From the NCBI GenBank assembly GCA_937926265.1, contig CALAZS010000258.1:1-30041 (forward strand): DNA of 30,041 nt, read 5' to 3'. Positions 1 through 7,207 of this stretch are shown one piece after another. The notes under the pieces are model-generated. The model was not told where the DNA came from and did no database searches. It was given only the letters and a program-made list of their open reading frames with translations. Position numbers and translations under genes: made by a program. This DNA comes from an uncultured Gammaproteobacteria bacterium. GTDB taxonomy: Bacteria > Pseudomonadota > Gammaproteobacteria > Chromatiales > Chromatiaceae. Within the stretch, counting starts at the first letter, position 1; every line of letters begins with the position of its first letter.

Positions 1-23
1 TTTTTTAACTGCGAAAGATCCAT
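1..23 (-). CDS. flhA: Probable start of flhA (5'-partial, runs off the left edge)
   Basis: Only eight codons are visible, reading M-D-L-S-Q-L-K-K from an ATG at the right end of this stretch. A weak purine-rich ribosome-binding site (AAAGAG) lies just upstream. The call rests mainly on position: flhA commonly follows flhB in gammaproteobacterial flagellar clusters, and a start of the form M-D-x-S-Q-L fits my memory of FlhA N-termini. FlhA would be the export-gate platform protein of the flagellar type III system. Too little sequence is present to test for its membrane domain, so this is largely inference. Confidence 0.45.
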
Positions 24-57
24 CAATGCTCTTTACCAAATCAATCCTGCCTGATGA

Positions 58-135
58 TTTTTTTCTGAATACGCCGTAAACCCATCCCTGGGGGCTCGAC
101 TGCAGCATCCATGCTGCAGACGATTCAGAAAAAAA
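58..135. repeat. Composite inverted-repeat element between flhB and presumed flhA
   Basis: A 13-base arm TTTTTTTCTGAAT (58-70) is matched perfectly by its reverse complement ATTCAGAAAAAAA (123-135). Inside lies a second, tight inverted repeat, CTGCAGCAT (100-108) and ATGCTGCAG (111-119), and a small self-complementary CCCATCCCTGGG (81-92). The layout resembles intergenic REP-like elements. The conserved-looking core (GGGATGGGTTTACGGCG on the minus strand) resembles, from memory only, a motif scattered through several marine gammaproteobacterial genomes. Neither direction ends in a U-tract, so it is not a standard intrinsic terminator. It could affect processing or stability of the flhB-flhA transcript. 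Confidence 0.6.
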
Positions 136-141
136 CATTCA

Positions 142-155
142 GTCAGAATTCTGAC
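142..155. promoter_or_regulatory. GTCA-N6-TGAC palindrome, possible FleQ-type site
   Basis: GTCAGAATTCTGAC is a perfect 14-bp palindrome in the gap between flhB and the presumed flhA. It has the same GTCA-N6-TGAC frame as the published Pseudomonas FleQ box and as the site upstream of fliL in this window. I could not find a correctly spaced sigma-54 promoter between it and the presumed flhA start, so its function is uncertain and chance remains possible. Confidence 0.3.
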
Positions 156-170
156 GATAACCAGACAAGC

Positions 171-1328
171 TTATTTTCGCTTCTTGCCGTTGGCATCAAA
201 TTGCATGTCTTCAGGCACTTCCCATTGACTCCGGACCTTATCGTCATCACGAACATCAAATGGGCTGGCTTCCAACTGATAGACATACGCCAATAATTTG
301 GCTACTGCAAGATACAAGCCAGCCGGGACAGGATGGTTCAAATCAGTGGTAAAATAGATAGCCCTGGCAAGCATCGGGGCTTCTACAATCGTGATGCGGT
401 GTTCCTCACCGATCTCACGAATTCGGTGGGCAATCAGGTCAGCACCTTTTGCTACAACAACAGGAGCTGCCATCACATCCTCGTCATAGCGCAACGCCAC
501 GGCAAAGTGCAACGGGTTGGTGATAATCACGTCCGCCTTGGGCACCTCTTCCATCATGCGGCGCTGTGCCGTTTCAAACTGCACCTGCCTGAGACGCCGC
601 TTGGTTTCATCTGAACCTTCGGACTGTTTACGGTCATCCTTGACTTCCTGCTTGGTCATTTTGCTTTCTTCCTTGAATTTGTGCATCTGGTAAGGCACAT
701 CAATCAAGGCAATAATCACCAGGGAAACACATAATAAAAGCGTGAACCAGGCAATCATAACCAGCATCTCGGACATTGCTGTTTCCACGTTCAACTGGGA
801 CAGATGTATGAAGTCCTCGATGTAGAAATTCAAAAGCAGTGTTGCCCCGCCACCTATAAGAACAACTTTCAAAACCGATTTAACCAGGTTAACCAGCCCT
901 TCAGTACCAAACATACGCTTGATGCCTTTCAGTGGACTCATATTGCTCAGTTTTGGTTTGAGTTTTTTCTTACTGATGACAAAGCCACCCATGATGGTAT
1001 TGGCTATTATCGCGATTATGATCATGCCAATGAAAAATGGCATCAGCATCCAGAAGGTCGCCTGGGCAGCTTCTGACAAATGAATATAAATGGCGTTATT
1101 GCCCTGCAGGTCTGCCCTGTCGAGAGTAAAGTTATCTTTGAAAATTTCGCTGAAACCGCTGCCAAAATGCTGACCAAGCAGAAAGATCAATGCAGCACCT
1201 GCCAATGTCAGCGCCACGACTTTAAGTTCCTGCGAACGAGGAACCTGAGCCTCACTGCGCATTTTGGATAATCGTTGCGCCGTGGGGTCTTCTGTTTTTT
1301 CCTGTCCGTCCTGATTCTCTTTAGCCAT
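171..1328 (-). CDS. flhB: Flagellar export switch protein FlhB
   Basis: FlhB is the inner-membrane component of the flagellar type III export apparatus that changes substrate specificity from rod/hook to filament proteins. The 385 residues have the family layout: a charged cytoplasmic N-terminus (TEDPTAQRL near residue 13), four hydrophobic segments between about residues 36 and 210, a charged linker rich in K/E/D (about 215-260), and the C-terminal cytoplasmic domain. The autocleavage site is expected as N-P-T-H. Here residues 271-274 read N-P-L-H, within a well-preserved context (DVIITNPLHFAVALRY). Asn, Pro and His are kept and only Thr is changed. The ATG start lies one base beyond the fliR stop, suggesting translational coupling. 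It is the last complete gene of the operon beginning at fliL. Confidence 0.97.
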   Translation of the reverse strand: MAKENQDGQEKTEDPTAQRLSKMRSEAQVPRSQELKVVALTLAGAALIFLLGQHFGSGFSEIFKDNFTLDRADLQGNNAIYIHLSEAAQATFWMLMPFFIGMIIIAIIANTIMGGFVISKKKLKPKLSNMSPLKGIKRMFGTEGLVNLVKSVLKVVLIGGGATLLLNFYIEDFIHLSQLNVETAMSEMLVMIAWFTLLLCVSLVIIALIDVPYQMHKFKEESKMTKQEVKDDRKQSEGSDETKRRLRQVQFETAQRRMMEEVPKADVIITNPLHFAVALRYDEDVMAAPVVVAKGADLIAHRIREIGEEHRITIVEAPMLARAIYFTTDLNHPVPAGLYLAVAKLLAYVYQLEASPFDVRDDDKVRSQWEVPEDMQFDANGKKRK

Positions 1329-1329
1329 A

Positions 1330-2109
1330 TTAGTTCCGGACTAAAACCACATCTCGAATCACGCGAATGAGTTCATTAAGCGCATCAATGAAGATATCCA
1401 AAACTGCTGGCAAGGTAACCCAAATCAATATCATGCCGGCAATCAGAGTAATCGGGAAACCAATAGCGAAAATTTGTAACTGTTGGGCCGCACGTTGCAT
1501 GACACCCTGGGCAATATCCAGAAGCAAAATGGAACCGACAATCGGCAGCGACATTAACAAGCCGATCTCGTACATTCGCGTGCCCCAGCCAATCAGGTCC
1601 CAAAGAATGTCACGACTGATACCATCCATACCGACCGGAAATACCTGGAAGCTTTCTACCAGTAACTGGATCATAACCAGGTGAATATCCAGCACCAGAA
1701 TGATCAACATACCCAATGTAATATAGAGTGTTGTAACAATTGGCACCTGGATACCGTTAATCGGATCAGCCATTTTGGCCATACCCAGTTTCATTGAGTA
1801 GCCAACCATTTCACCGGCGATAGCCAGGGTGCCGAAAACCATTTGTAAACTGAACCCCATTACAATACCGATAGCGACCTGGTTAAACAGCACGTATACA
1901 AACTCGGGAGTAAAAATTTCGACAGGCGGCATCGGACCCAACATGGGTGAGATCATCAGGGCTAGAAAAAGCGAAAGCAGTACTTTGACTTTAATCGACA
2001 ACTGCTTGTTGGAAAAAACCGGGACCGCAGCAAACAAGGCACCGATCCTGATCATTGGCCACATTACAGAAGCAACCAGCGAGGTAATTTCAGCTTCCGT
2101 AAATGTCAT
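1330..2109 (-). CDS. fliR: Flagellar export apparatus membrane protein FliR
   Basis: FliR is a polytopic inner-membrane subunit of the flagellar export gate, where it forms the helical core with FliP and FliQ. The protein is 259 residues, the usual family length, with about six hydrophobic segments. Recognisable family blocks include RIGALFAAVPVF near residue 21, the MVGYSMKLGMAKMADP region near residue 101, and LLLDIAQGVMQRAAQQLQIF around residues 197-216. The ATG start is supported by family length. It follows fliQ after 26 bases and ends one base before flhB, in the conserved fliP-Q-R-flhB order. Confidence 0.96.
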   Translation of the reverse strand: MTFTEAEITSLVASVMWPMIRIGALFAAVPVFSNKQLSIKVKVLLSLFLALMISPMLGPMPPVEIFTPEFVYVLFNQVAIGIVMGFSLQMVFGTLAIAGEMVGYSMKLGMAKMADPINGIQVPIVTTLYITLGMLIILVLDIHLVMIQLLVESFQVFPVGMDGISRDILWDLIGWGTRMYEIGLLMSLPIVGSILLLDIAQGVMQRAAQQLQIFAIGFPITLIAGMILIWVTLPAVLDIFIDALNELIRVIRDVVLVRN

Positions 2110-2135
2110 CTGTTCAAACCTAACCTAACAGTTAG

Positions 2136-2405
2136 CTATCCAATCAAAAACGGAATGTTTTCAATCAACTGTGTAGTGTAATCAACCAGGGCAGAGATCA
2201 TCCAGTGGCCTGCAAACAATAACACCAGACCTATTGTCATAAGTTTTGGCACAAAGGTCAGCGTCATCTCGTTAATCGAGGTCGCTGCCTGAAAGATGGC
2301 AATTACCAGGCCAACGATTAATGATGCGCCAAGCAATGGGACGGTAAGTAAAATACTGATCCACATGGCCTGGCGCCCTATTTCCATTACTGCATCAACA
2401 TCCAT
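2136..2405 (-). CDS. fliQ: Flagellar export apparatus membrane protein FliQ
   Basis: FliQ is a small two-helix inner-membrane subunit of the flagellar export gate. I start it at the ATG giving MDVDAVMEIGRQ, which yields 89 residues, the same as the E. coli protein. The frame stays open two codons further to a TTG, but GGGGAT is placed as a ribosome-binding site for the ATG. The two hydrophobic hairpin segments (about 16-38 and 52-72) flank the highly conserved block INEMTLTFVPK, which is diagnostic for the family. It lies between fliP (29-base gap) and fliR (26-base gap). Confidence 0.95.
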   Translation of the reverse strand: MDVDAVMEIGRQAMWISILLTVPLLGASLIVGLVIAIFQAATSINEMTLTFVPKLMTIGLVLLFAGHWMISALVDYTTQLIENIPFLIG

Positions 2406-2434
2406 AACCAATCCCCGTTCATTAAAAAACCAAA

Positions 2435-3175
2435 CTAAACGTAAAAACTACTTGCGAGTGTACCCATCAACAATGCCCAGCCATCAACCAGAATAAACAG
2501 CATGATTTTAAAAGGCAGCGAAATAATCATCGGTGACAACATCATCATACCCATCGACATCAGGATACTGGCGACAACGAGATCGACAATCAAAAAAGGA
2601 ATGAACAACAAAAACCCAATCTGGAAACCGGTTTTAATTTCACTGGTGGCAAAAGCCGGCATGAGTACTGAAAAAGGTACATCTTCTTCAGAGTCATATG
2701 CTTCATTTCCGGAAAGTTTTGTGAACATGGCAAGGTCAGACTCACGTGTCTGCGCCAGCATGAATTCATGAAACGGTTTTTTTACTCTTTCAAAGGCTTC
2801 TTCATCACTAATGGTTTCATTGGTGTAAGGTATCCAGGCTGTTTCATAAACTTCGTTGAATACTGGCGACATAATGAAGAAAGTCAGAAAAACTGCCAGG
2901 CCTATTAACACCATGTTTGGCGGCGCACTATGAGTACCCATGGCCTGCCTGAGAATGTGAAAAACAATCAATATCCTGGCGAGGGATGTCATCATCAACA
3001 GTGCTCCCGGGATCAGCGAGAGCACCGTCATCAACAACAGTATCTGAATGGATAAAGAGTAGTTTTGACCACCATCAGCGGTTGGCGCTGAGGTTACCAC
3101 ATTGATACCCGGTGCAGCTTCTACTGCAAAAGGTAGAAACAGTAAGAGCAGCAACAGAATAATGAATCGCCTCAT
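2435..3175 (-). CDS. fliP: Flagellar export apparatus protein FliP
   Basis: FliP is the pentameric core subunit of the flagellar export gate. The 246-residue protein begins with a cleavable signal peptide (about residues 1-20, ending near VEAAPG), as is typical of FliP. It is followed by hydrophobic segments, the family block LARILIVFHILRQAMG near residue 65, and the C-terminal FKIMLFILVDGWALLMGTL. Its ATG overlaps the fliO stop by four bases (ATGA), a clear sign of translational coupling. Upstream is fliO and downstream fliQ. Confidence 0.97.
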   Translation of the reverse strand: MRRFIILLLLLLFLPFAVEAAPGINVVTSAPTADGGQNYSLSIQILLLMTVLSLIPGALLMMTSLARILIVFHILRQAMGTHSAPPNMVLIGLAVFLTFFIMSPVFNEVYETAWIPYTNETISDEEAFERVKKPFHEFMLAQTRESDLAMFTKLSGNEAYDSEEDVPFSVLMPAFATSEIKTGFQIGFLLFIPFLIVDLVVASILMSMGMMMLSPMIISLPFKIMLFILVDGWALLMGTLASSFYV

Positions 3176-3720
3176 TGCTTTTCTCCATTTGCGGGCTTAA
3201 TAACCTGCTTTAACTTTTCCGCAAAACCACTGGATATATCACTTGTGGAAATATCACTTGCTTGATCTGATTCAATATCAACTTCATCAGTTTCATTTGA
3301 TTCTGATTTTTTAAGTACATGCAACCTGGTGACATTACCCTGCGCAACGCCTACCAGGATTCTTTCGCCTTCCACTTCAATCAAAACCGCGCGTTCCCGG
3401 TGTCCCAGTGAAACGCCACCAAGCACCTGGATATTGCTTTTATTCAGTGTGGCAATGTTGCCATAGCGGCGAAACAGCCATGCCAACACAAAGATAAGGG
3501 CAAGAACGAAAAATAACGCGAGGGTTATATTGGCAAGTTCTGCGGCACCAACCGGTGCTTCAGACATGCTGGAAACTTTTGAAACCTTGTCAGGTGCTGC
3601 CTGTTGAATCGGTGCAGTTTTTGGTGCGGGATCCTGAGCGGGTTGAGGCATTTCCTGTTCCGGTGCAGCCTGAACCGAATTTAATAATATTAAACAAAAA
3701 AGAACTGCATATTTAGCCAT
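3172..3720 (-). CDS. fliO: Flagellar assembly protein FliO
   Basis: FliO is a poorly conserved accessory membrane protein that helps FliP assemble. The 182-residue product has an N-terminal signal-like segment (about residues 5-18), a Pro/Ala/Gln-rich linker, and one strong transmembrane helix at about residues 64-85 ending in LFRRYG. The cytoplasmic domain carries the typical IQVLGGVSLGHRERAVLIEV block, followed by an acidic Ser-rich tail. Family membership rests on this block and on its fixed place between fliN and fliP. Its start overlaps the fliN stop by one base and its stop overlaps the fliP start by four. Confidence 0.92.
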   Translation of the reverse strand: MAKYAVLFCLILLNSVQAAPEQEMPQPAQDPAPKTAPIQQAAPDKVSKVSSMSEAPVGAAELANITLALFFVLALIFVLAWLFRRYGNIATLNKSNIQVLGGVSLGHRERAVLIEVEGERILVGVAQGNVTRLHVLKKSESNETDEVDIESDQASDISTSDISSGFAEKLKQVIKPANGEKQ

Positions 3721-4133
3721 CAGGCCAGTCTCTTAACCCTGTCAGCCGGACTAACAATATCGGTGAGTCGAATACCAAACTTTTCATTTACGACAACCAC
3801 CTCACCTTTGGCGATCAATGTGCCATTGACCAGCACATCCATTGGTTCACCTGCCAGACGATCCAGTTCAACCACTGATCCCTGGTTCAACTGCAAAAGG
3901 TTACGAATATTCAGGTTGGTACGACCGATTTCCATTGATATGGTTACCGGCACATCCAAAATGGCATCCATCTTGACATCGCCTGTGGTAATTTCCTTCG
4001 CAGAAGCATCTTCGGTTAATTCATCCAGCTCTGCAGAGGCAACCCCACCACCCGCTGTAGAAACATCGCCAGATTCCTCGGCATCTGCCTGTTCCGACAT
4101 GGCCGCAGCCCAATCATCCATATCATCACTCAT
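3720..4133 (-). CDS. fliN: Flagellar motor switch protein FliN
   Basis: FliN is part of the cytoplasmic C-ring (switch complex) and forms rings with FliM beneath the MS-ring. The 137-residue protein has an acidic, low-complexity N-terminal third and then the SpoA/surface-presentation domain (about residues 58-135). Typical family stretches are ILDVPVTISMEIGRT, IRNLLQLNQGSVVELDRLAGEP and EKFGIRLTDIVSP. The ATG start is retained because it sits 32 bases after fliM and gives the usual proteobacterial length. It is translationally linked to fliO. Confidence 0.96.
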   Translation of the reverse strand: MSDDMDDWAAAMSEQADAEESGDVSTAGGGVASAELDELTEDASAKEITTGDVKMDAILDVPVTISMEIGRTNLNIRNLLQLNQGSVVELDRLAGEPMDVLVNGTLIAKGEVVVVNEKFGIRLTDIVSPADRVKRLA

Positions 4134-4165
4134 GACTCACCTCTTCTCTTCATTGGCGGATTTTC

Positions 4166-5203
4166 TCAACCACCTGATTTGCGTTCCCGCTGGTCCGCTT
4201 CAATTAATTCACGAATGCCCGCGGCTTTTGGCTGATAGCTTATCTTATTTACTTTTACTGCATAATGTCCCTGAGACACGCCCAGTTCACCTTTATAAAG
4301 CGGCACACCGGCGACCTGGATAATCGCCTCATCGGCATCATCGAGTGAAATCACGTCTCCGGCTTCCAGGTGGGCCAGTTCATTAAGTGATAAACTGGTG
4401 TGTCCAAGCACAGCGTTTAAATCAACCGAGGCATTTTGAATTTCCTCTCTTAAGGCTATTTCCCAACGCTCATCTTTTTCACCCTGATCTGACTGCACTC
4501 CGGCATCCAGCAGATCCCGGATTGGCTCCAGCATCGAATAAGGCAGGCAAAAATGCATGTTGCCGCCTCCATTTTCCAGGTCGACACTGAAAGTAGTCAC
4601 CACAACCACTTCACTCGGGCTAACGATATTCGCAAACTGGGGATTCACTTCTGAATTCAGGTATTCAAAATTCAGATCTAATACTGGTTTCCAGGCTAAC
4701 TGTTGATCATGGAAAATAAGTTCAAGCAGCATTTGCACAACACGCAATTCCGTCAGGGTAAAATCCCGGCCTTCAATCTTGGTATGGAATCGCCCGGTTC
4801 CCCCGAAGTAGTTGTCAACAACACTGAAAACCAGCTTGGGGTCAACCACCACCAGCGCTTTTCCTCTTAATGGTGCTATTTTGATGATATTCAGACTCGT
4901 TGGCACAAATAAGGAATGAACAAACTCGGAAAATTTCTGCATCTGAACGCCAGATACCGAGATGTCTGCTGAACGGCGCAGCATGTTAAACAGCGAAGTT
5001 CGGTAATAACGGGCAAAACGCTCGTTGATCATTTCCAGTGTCGGCAATCGACCACGAACAATCCTGTCCTGGCTGGCAAAGTCGTATGAGCGCGCGGCAC
5101 CTTCCTCTAACGGTTCATCCGTCTCGGTTTCGACTTCACCGCCATCAACACCATGTAACAGGGCATCGATTTCGTCTTGTGATAATAAGTCTGTTGCACT
5201 CAT
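4166..5203 (-). CDS. fliM: Flagellar motor switch protein FliM
   Basis: FliM is the C-ring subunit that receives the chemotaxis signal. The N-terminal LSQDEIDALL (about residues 7-16) is the conserved phospho-CheY-binding peptide. It is followed by an acidic linker, the CheC/FliG-interacting middle domain (about 55-240, with RYYRTSLFNMLRR and PLRGKALVVVDPKLVFSVVDNYFGG) and a C-terminal SpoA domain related to FliN (about 260-335). At 345 residues it is slightly longer than the E. coli protein because of a charged tail. It starts 14 bases after fliL and precedes fliN in the normal order. Confidence 0.97.
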   Translation of the reverse strand: MSATDLLSQDEIDALLHGVDGGEVETETDEPLEEGAARSYDFASQDRIVRGRLPTLEMINERFARYYRTSLFNMLRRSADISVSGVQMQKFSEFVHSLFVPTSLNIIKIAPLRGKALVVVDPKLVFSVVDNYFGGTGRFHTKIEGRDFTLTELRVVQMLLELIFHDQQLAWKPVLDLNFEYLNSEVNPQFANIVSPSEVVVVTTFSVDLENGGGNMHFCLPYSMLEPIRDLLDAGVQSDQGEKDERWEIALREEIQNASVDLNAVLGHTSLSLNELAHLEAGDVISLDDADEAIIQVAGVPLYKGELGVSQGHYAVKVNKISYQPKAAGIRELIEADQRERKSGG

Positions 5204-5217
5204 AGTATTCTTATCGT

Positions 5218-5772
5218 TTACTGTAAAATAAATGAATTGAAGTAAACATTCTCCAGTTTATCAGCCAGTTTCTTCTCTTCTTCATTGGCACTGTTTGCCA
5301 GTACATCGACAAGTGCCTGCTTCAGTTCTTTCTGCAGCTCTTCCCTGCCAGCCTTATCCAGGAACTTGGCATTATCAGCTGTTGAGAGTGTATTAAGAAT
5401 ATGATGACGAATCATCGGATCATTCTTTTTCAAATACTCCACCAGCTCACTGCTGTAGGTGAAAATTCTAAAACTCATTTGCGCCTGGCGAAATTTGGTG
5501 CCGGGTGCCATGGTAATGATCATGCCAGGTTCTTTTTTACCCGGTATCGCATGATATTGAGGAATCTTTGGGCCAGTATCTTCTTCGACCACTTCCTCTT
5601 CAGCATTTTCACTCTCTTCAGTTTCTTCATCCCCCCCCATCATCAGGAAGGGCACAGCAGCACCTATCAGTAGCAGGACAACGGCACCAATGATGATAAA
5701 AAGCTTCTTTTTGCTTTTTCCTCCCTCAGCCTCACCGTCTTCTCCAAATTCTTCTGCTTTTTCATCAGCCAT
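5218..5772 (-). CDS. fliL: Flagellar basal body-associated protein FliL
   Basis: FliL is a single-pass inner-membrane protein near the stator ring that supports motor torque. The protein has an acidic cytoplasmic N-terminus, one transmembrane helix (about residues 24-45), an Asp/Glu-rich periplasmic linker and the FliL domain with MIRHHILNTLSTADNAKFLD. I use the ATG giving MADEKAEEFG (184 residues). The frame extends four codons to a TTG, but that codon would lie about six bases from the start site predicted by the sigma-54 promoter, whereas the ATG leaves room for the GGGGG ribosome-binding site. A run of eight Gs lies just after the membrane helix (5631-5638). It is the first gene of the operon. 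Confidence 0.94.
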   Translation of the reverse strand: MADEKAEEFGEDGEAEGGKSKKKLFIIIGAVVLLLIGAAVPFLMMGGDEETEESENAEEEVVEEDTGPKIPQYHAIPGKKEPGMIITMAPGTKFRQAQMSFRIFTYSSELVEYLKKNDPMIRHHILNTLSTADNAKFLDKAGREELQKELKQALVDVLANSANEEEKKLADKLENVYFNSFILQ

Positions 5773-5801
5773 TTCAGCCCCCAATAGTTAAGTAGATTTC
5801 A

Positions 5802-5817
5802 GCAAACTCTGTGCCAA
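5802..5817 (-). promoter_or_regulatory. Sigma-54 (RpoN) promoter of the fliL operon
   Basis: The minus strand reads TTGGCACAGAGTTTGC, matching the consensus TGGCAC-N5-TTGC at every fixed base with the required 12-base step between the -24 GG and -12 GC. The predicted start site is near 5790, leaving a short leader with GGGGG before the fliL ATG at 5772. RpoN dependence of fliL operons, through FleQ or FlrA/FlrC-type activators, is established in Pseudomonas and Vibrio. Confidence 0.85.
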
Positions 5818-5876
5818 TAAAATAACGACATTATTTCATTTAAAAACAACAGGTTATAATTGCTAATTAATTAATA

Positions 5877-5890
5877 GTCACAATTTTGAC
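5877..5890. promoter_or_regulatory. FleQ-like enhancer box upstream of fliL
   Basis: GTCACAATTTTGAC has the dyad GTCA-N6-TGAC of the published P. aeruginosa FleQ box (GTCAATAAATTGAC). It is centred about 94 bases upstream of the start site predicted from the sigma-54 promoter, a normal distance for an RpoN enhancer-binding protein. Presence of a FleQ homologue in this genome is inferred, as none lies in the window. Confidence 0.6.
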
Positions 5891-5926
5891 AAGTATCAGC
5901 TTGAATTATGTGTCATTTTATTGTCT

Positions 5927-7204
5927 TCAACCTCGAAAATCTGCTGCCTGTTTTGCACCAGTTTCAATATCAACACGGGTCAGCAGGTAACCACCTGAAA
6001 TAAACAGAACAAGCACCATAACAATACCAGTGCGCGGTTCACCCGTAATCATTCCGGTAACACCGACCATTAAAGGGCCTATTACCGCCGCAAATTTTCC
6101 AAGCATGTTGTAAAAACCAAAGAACTCGGTTTTTTGGTTAACCGGTACCAGCCTCGAGTAAAGTGATCGACTCAATGACTGAATTCCGCCCTGCACCAGC
6201 CCTACAGCAATCGCAAGAATGTAAAACTCCCACTGGCTTGAAAGCTGCATCGCCCAGATAACTATAAAACAGTACGCCAGTAACGCCGCGTAAATGCCAA
6301 ATTTAGGCCCCTTTTTATGCCCCAGCCATCCAAACAGCAAGGCAGCAGGAAACCCTACGAACTGGGTTAACAGCAAGGCCGCAAGTAAGCCGTTGGACTC
6401 AAGACCTACAGCCAGGCCAAAATCAACAGCCATGCGGATAATGGTATCGACGCCATCAATATAAAGCCAGTAGGAAACAAGAAAAATAAATGTCATTTTA
6501 AGCTGGCGAATTTTTTTTATCGTCGCAACAACATTTTGATATGAAGCCAGCATAACCTTGAATGACAGTTTTTCATTACGCTGATCTTCTTGAACGAACA
6601 GCATCAAAGGAATACTGAACACTGCCCACCATAGACTGACACTGATAAAAGACCATTTGACCGCTTCACTGGCATTTAGCAAACCAAACCATTCAGGCCA
6701 GGTAACCATAACGACGTTAAATGCAAACAAAATGCCACCACCAAGATAACCCAGTGCAAAGCCCATACTGGAAACCCTGTCGACCTGGTTCAGAGAAGCA
6801 ACATTAAGAATCAGCGAGTCATAAAAGATATTACTGCCGGAAAAACCGATTAATGCGAAGAAATACAGCAACAATGCGGCTACCCATGCACCTTCTGCCA
6901 AAAGGCTTAAGCCAGCCGTCATCAGAATGCCCAGGACGGCAAAACTCATTAACATTTTTTTTCGACGGGACAGCCTGTCAGCAAGTGCGCCAAGCAAGGG
7001 GGCAAAAATAACGATGACCAGGCTGGCGATTGCATTAACCAGCCCCAGGTAAAATGTAGATTCAACTTCAGTTTGTGAGTTTGCCCAGTACTGTTTGAAA
7101 AATACCGGGAAAAAACCAGCGATTACCGTAGTAGCGAAAGCTGAGTTCGCCCAGTCGTAAAAACTCCAGGATAAAATTTCACGATTGGCAAAAAGTTTCA
7201 GCAA
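5927..7204 (-). CDS. UMF1-family MFS transporter
   Basis: This is a 425-residue, roughly 12-helix inner-membrane permease. The N-terminal EILSWSFYDWANSAFATTV signature marks the UMF1 family, related to the fungal vacuole effluxer Atg22. The MFS loop motif appears as GALADRLSRRKKML between the second and third helices, and the second half carries VGLVQGGIQSLSRSLYSRLVP. The substrate is unknown. There is no ATG near the start: the first usable codon is a TTG just after the TAA of the response regulator gene, so the exact N-terminus is uncertain. The three-base gap to that gene suggests the transporter is co-transcribed with the two-component pair and may be its output or its sensor partner (inference). 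Confidence 0.85.
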   Translation of the reverse strand: MLKLFANREILSWSFYDWANSAFATTVIAGFFPVFFKQYWANSQTEVESTFYLGLVNAIASLVIVIFAPLLGALADRLSRRKKMLMSFAVLGILMTAGLSLLAEGAWVAALLLYFFALIGFSGSNIFYDSLILNVASLNQVDRVSSMGFALGYLGGGILFAFNVVMVTWPEWFGLLNASEAVKWSFISVSLWWAVFSIPLMLFVQEDQRNEKLSFKVMLASYQNVVATIKKIRQLKMTFIFLVSYWLYIDGVDTIIRMAVDFGLAVGLESNGLLAALLLTQFVGFPAALLFGWLGHKKGPKFGIYAALLAYCFIVIWAMQLSSQWEFYILAIAVGLVQGGIQSLSRSLYSRLVPVNQKTEFFGFYNMLGKFAAVIGPLMVGVTGMITGEPRTGIVMVLVLFISGGYLLTRVDIETGAKQAADFRG

Positions 7205-7207
7205 AGC

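Noticed and set aside
58..135. Intrinsic terminator after flhB
   Set aside because: The outer arms are A/T tracts within the stem and neither strand has a T-run after a GC-rich stem; the element fits a repeat better.
3763..4323. Plus-strand open frame of 186 codons across fliN and fliM
   Set aside because: It is antisense to two well-conserved flagellar genes and its Ser/Pro-rich translation has no family character.
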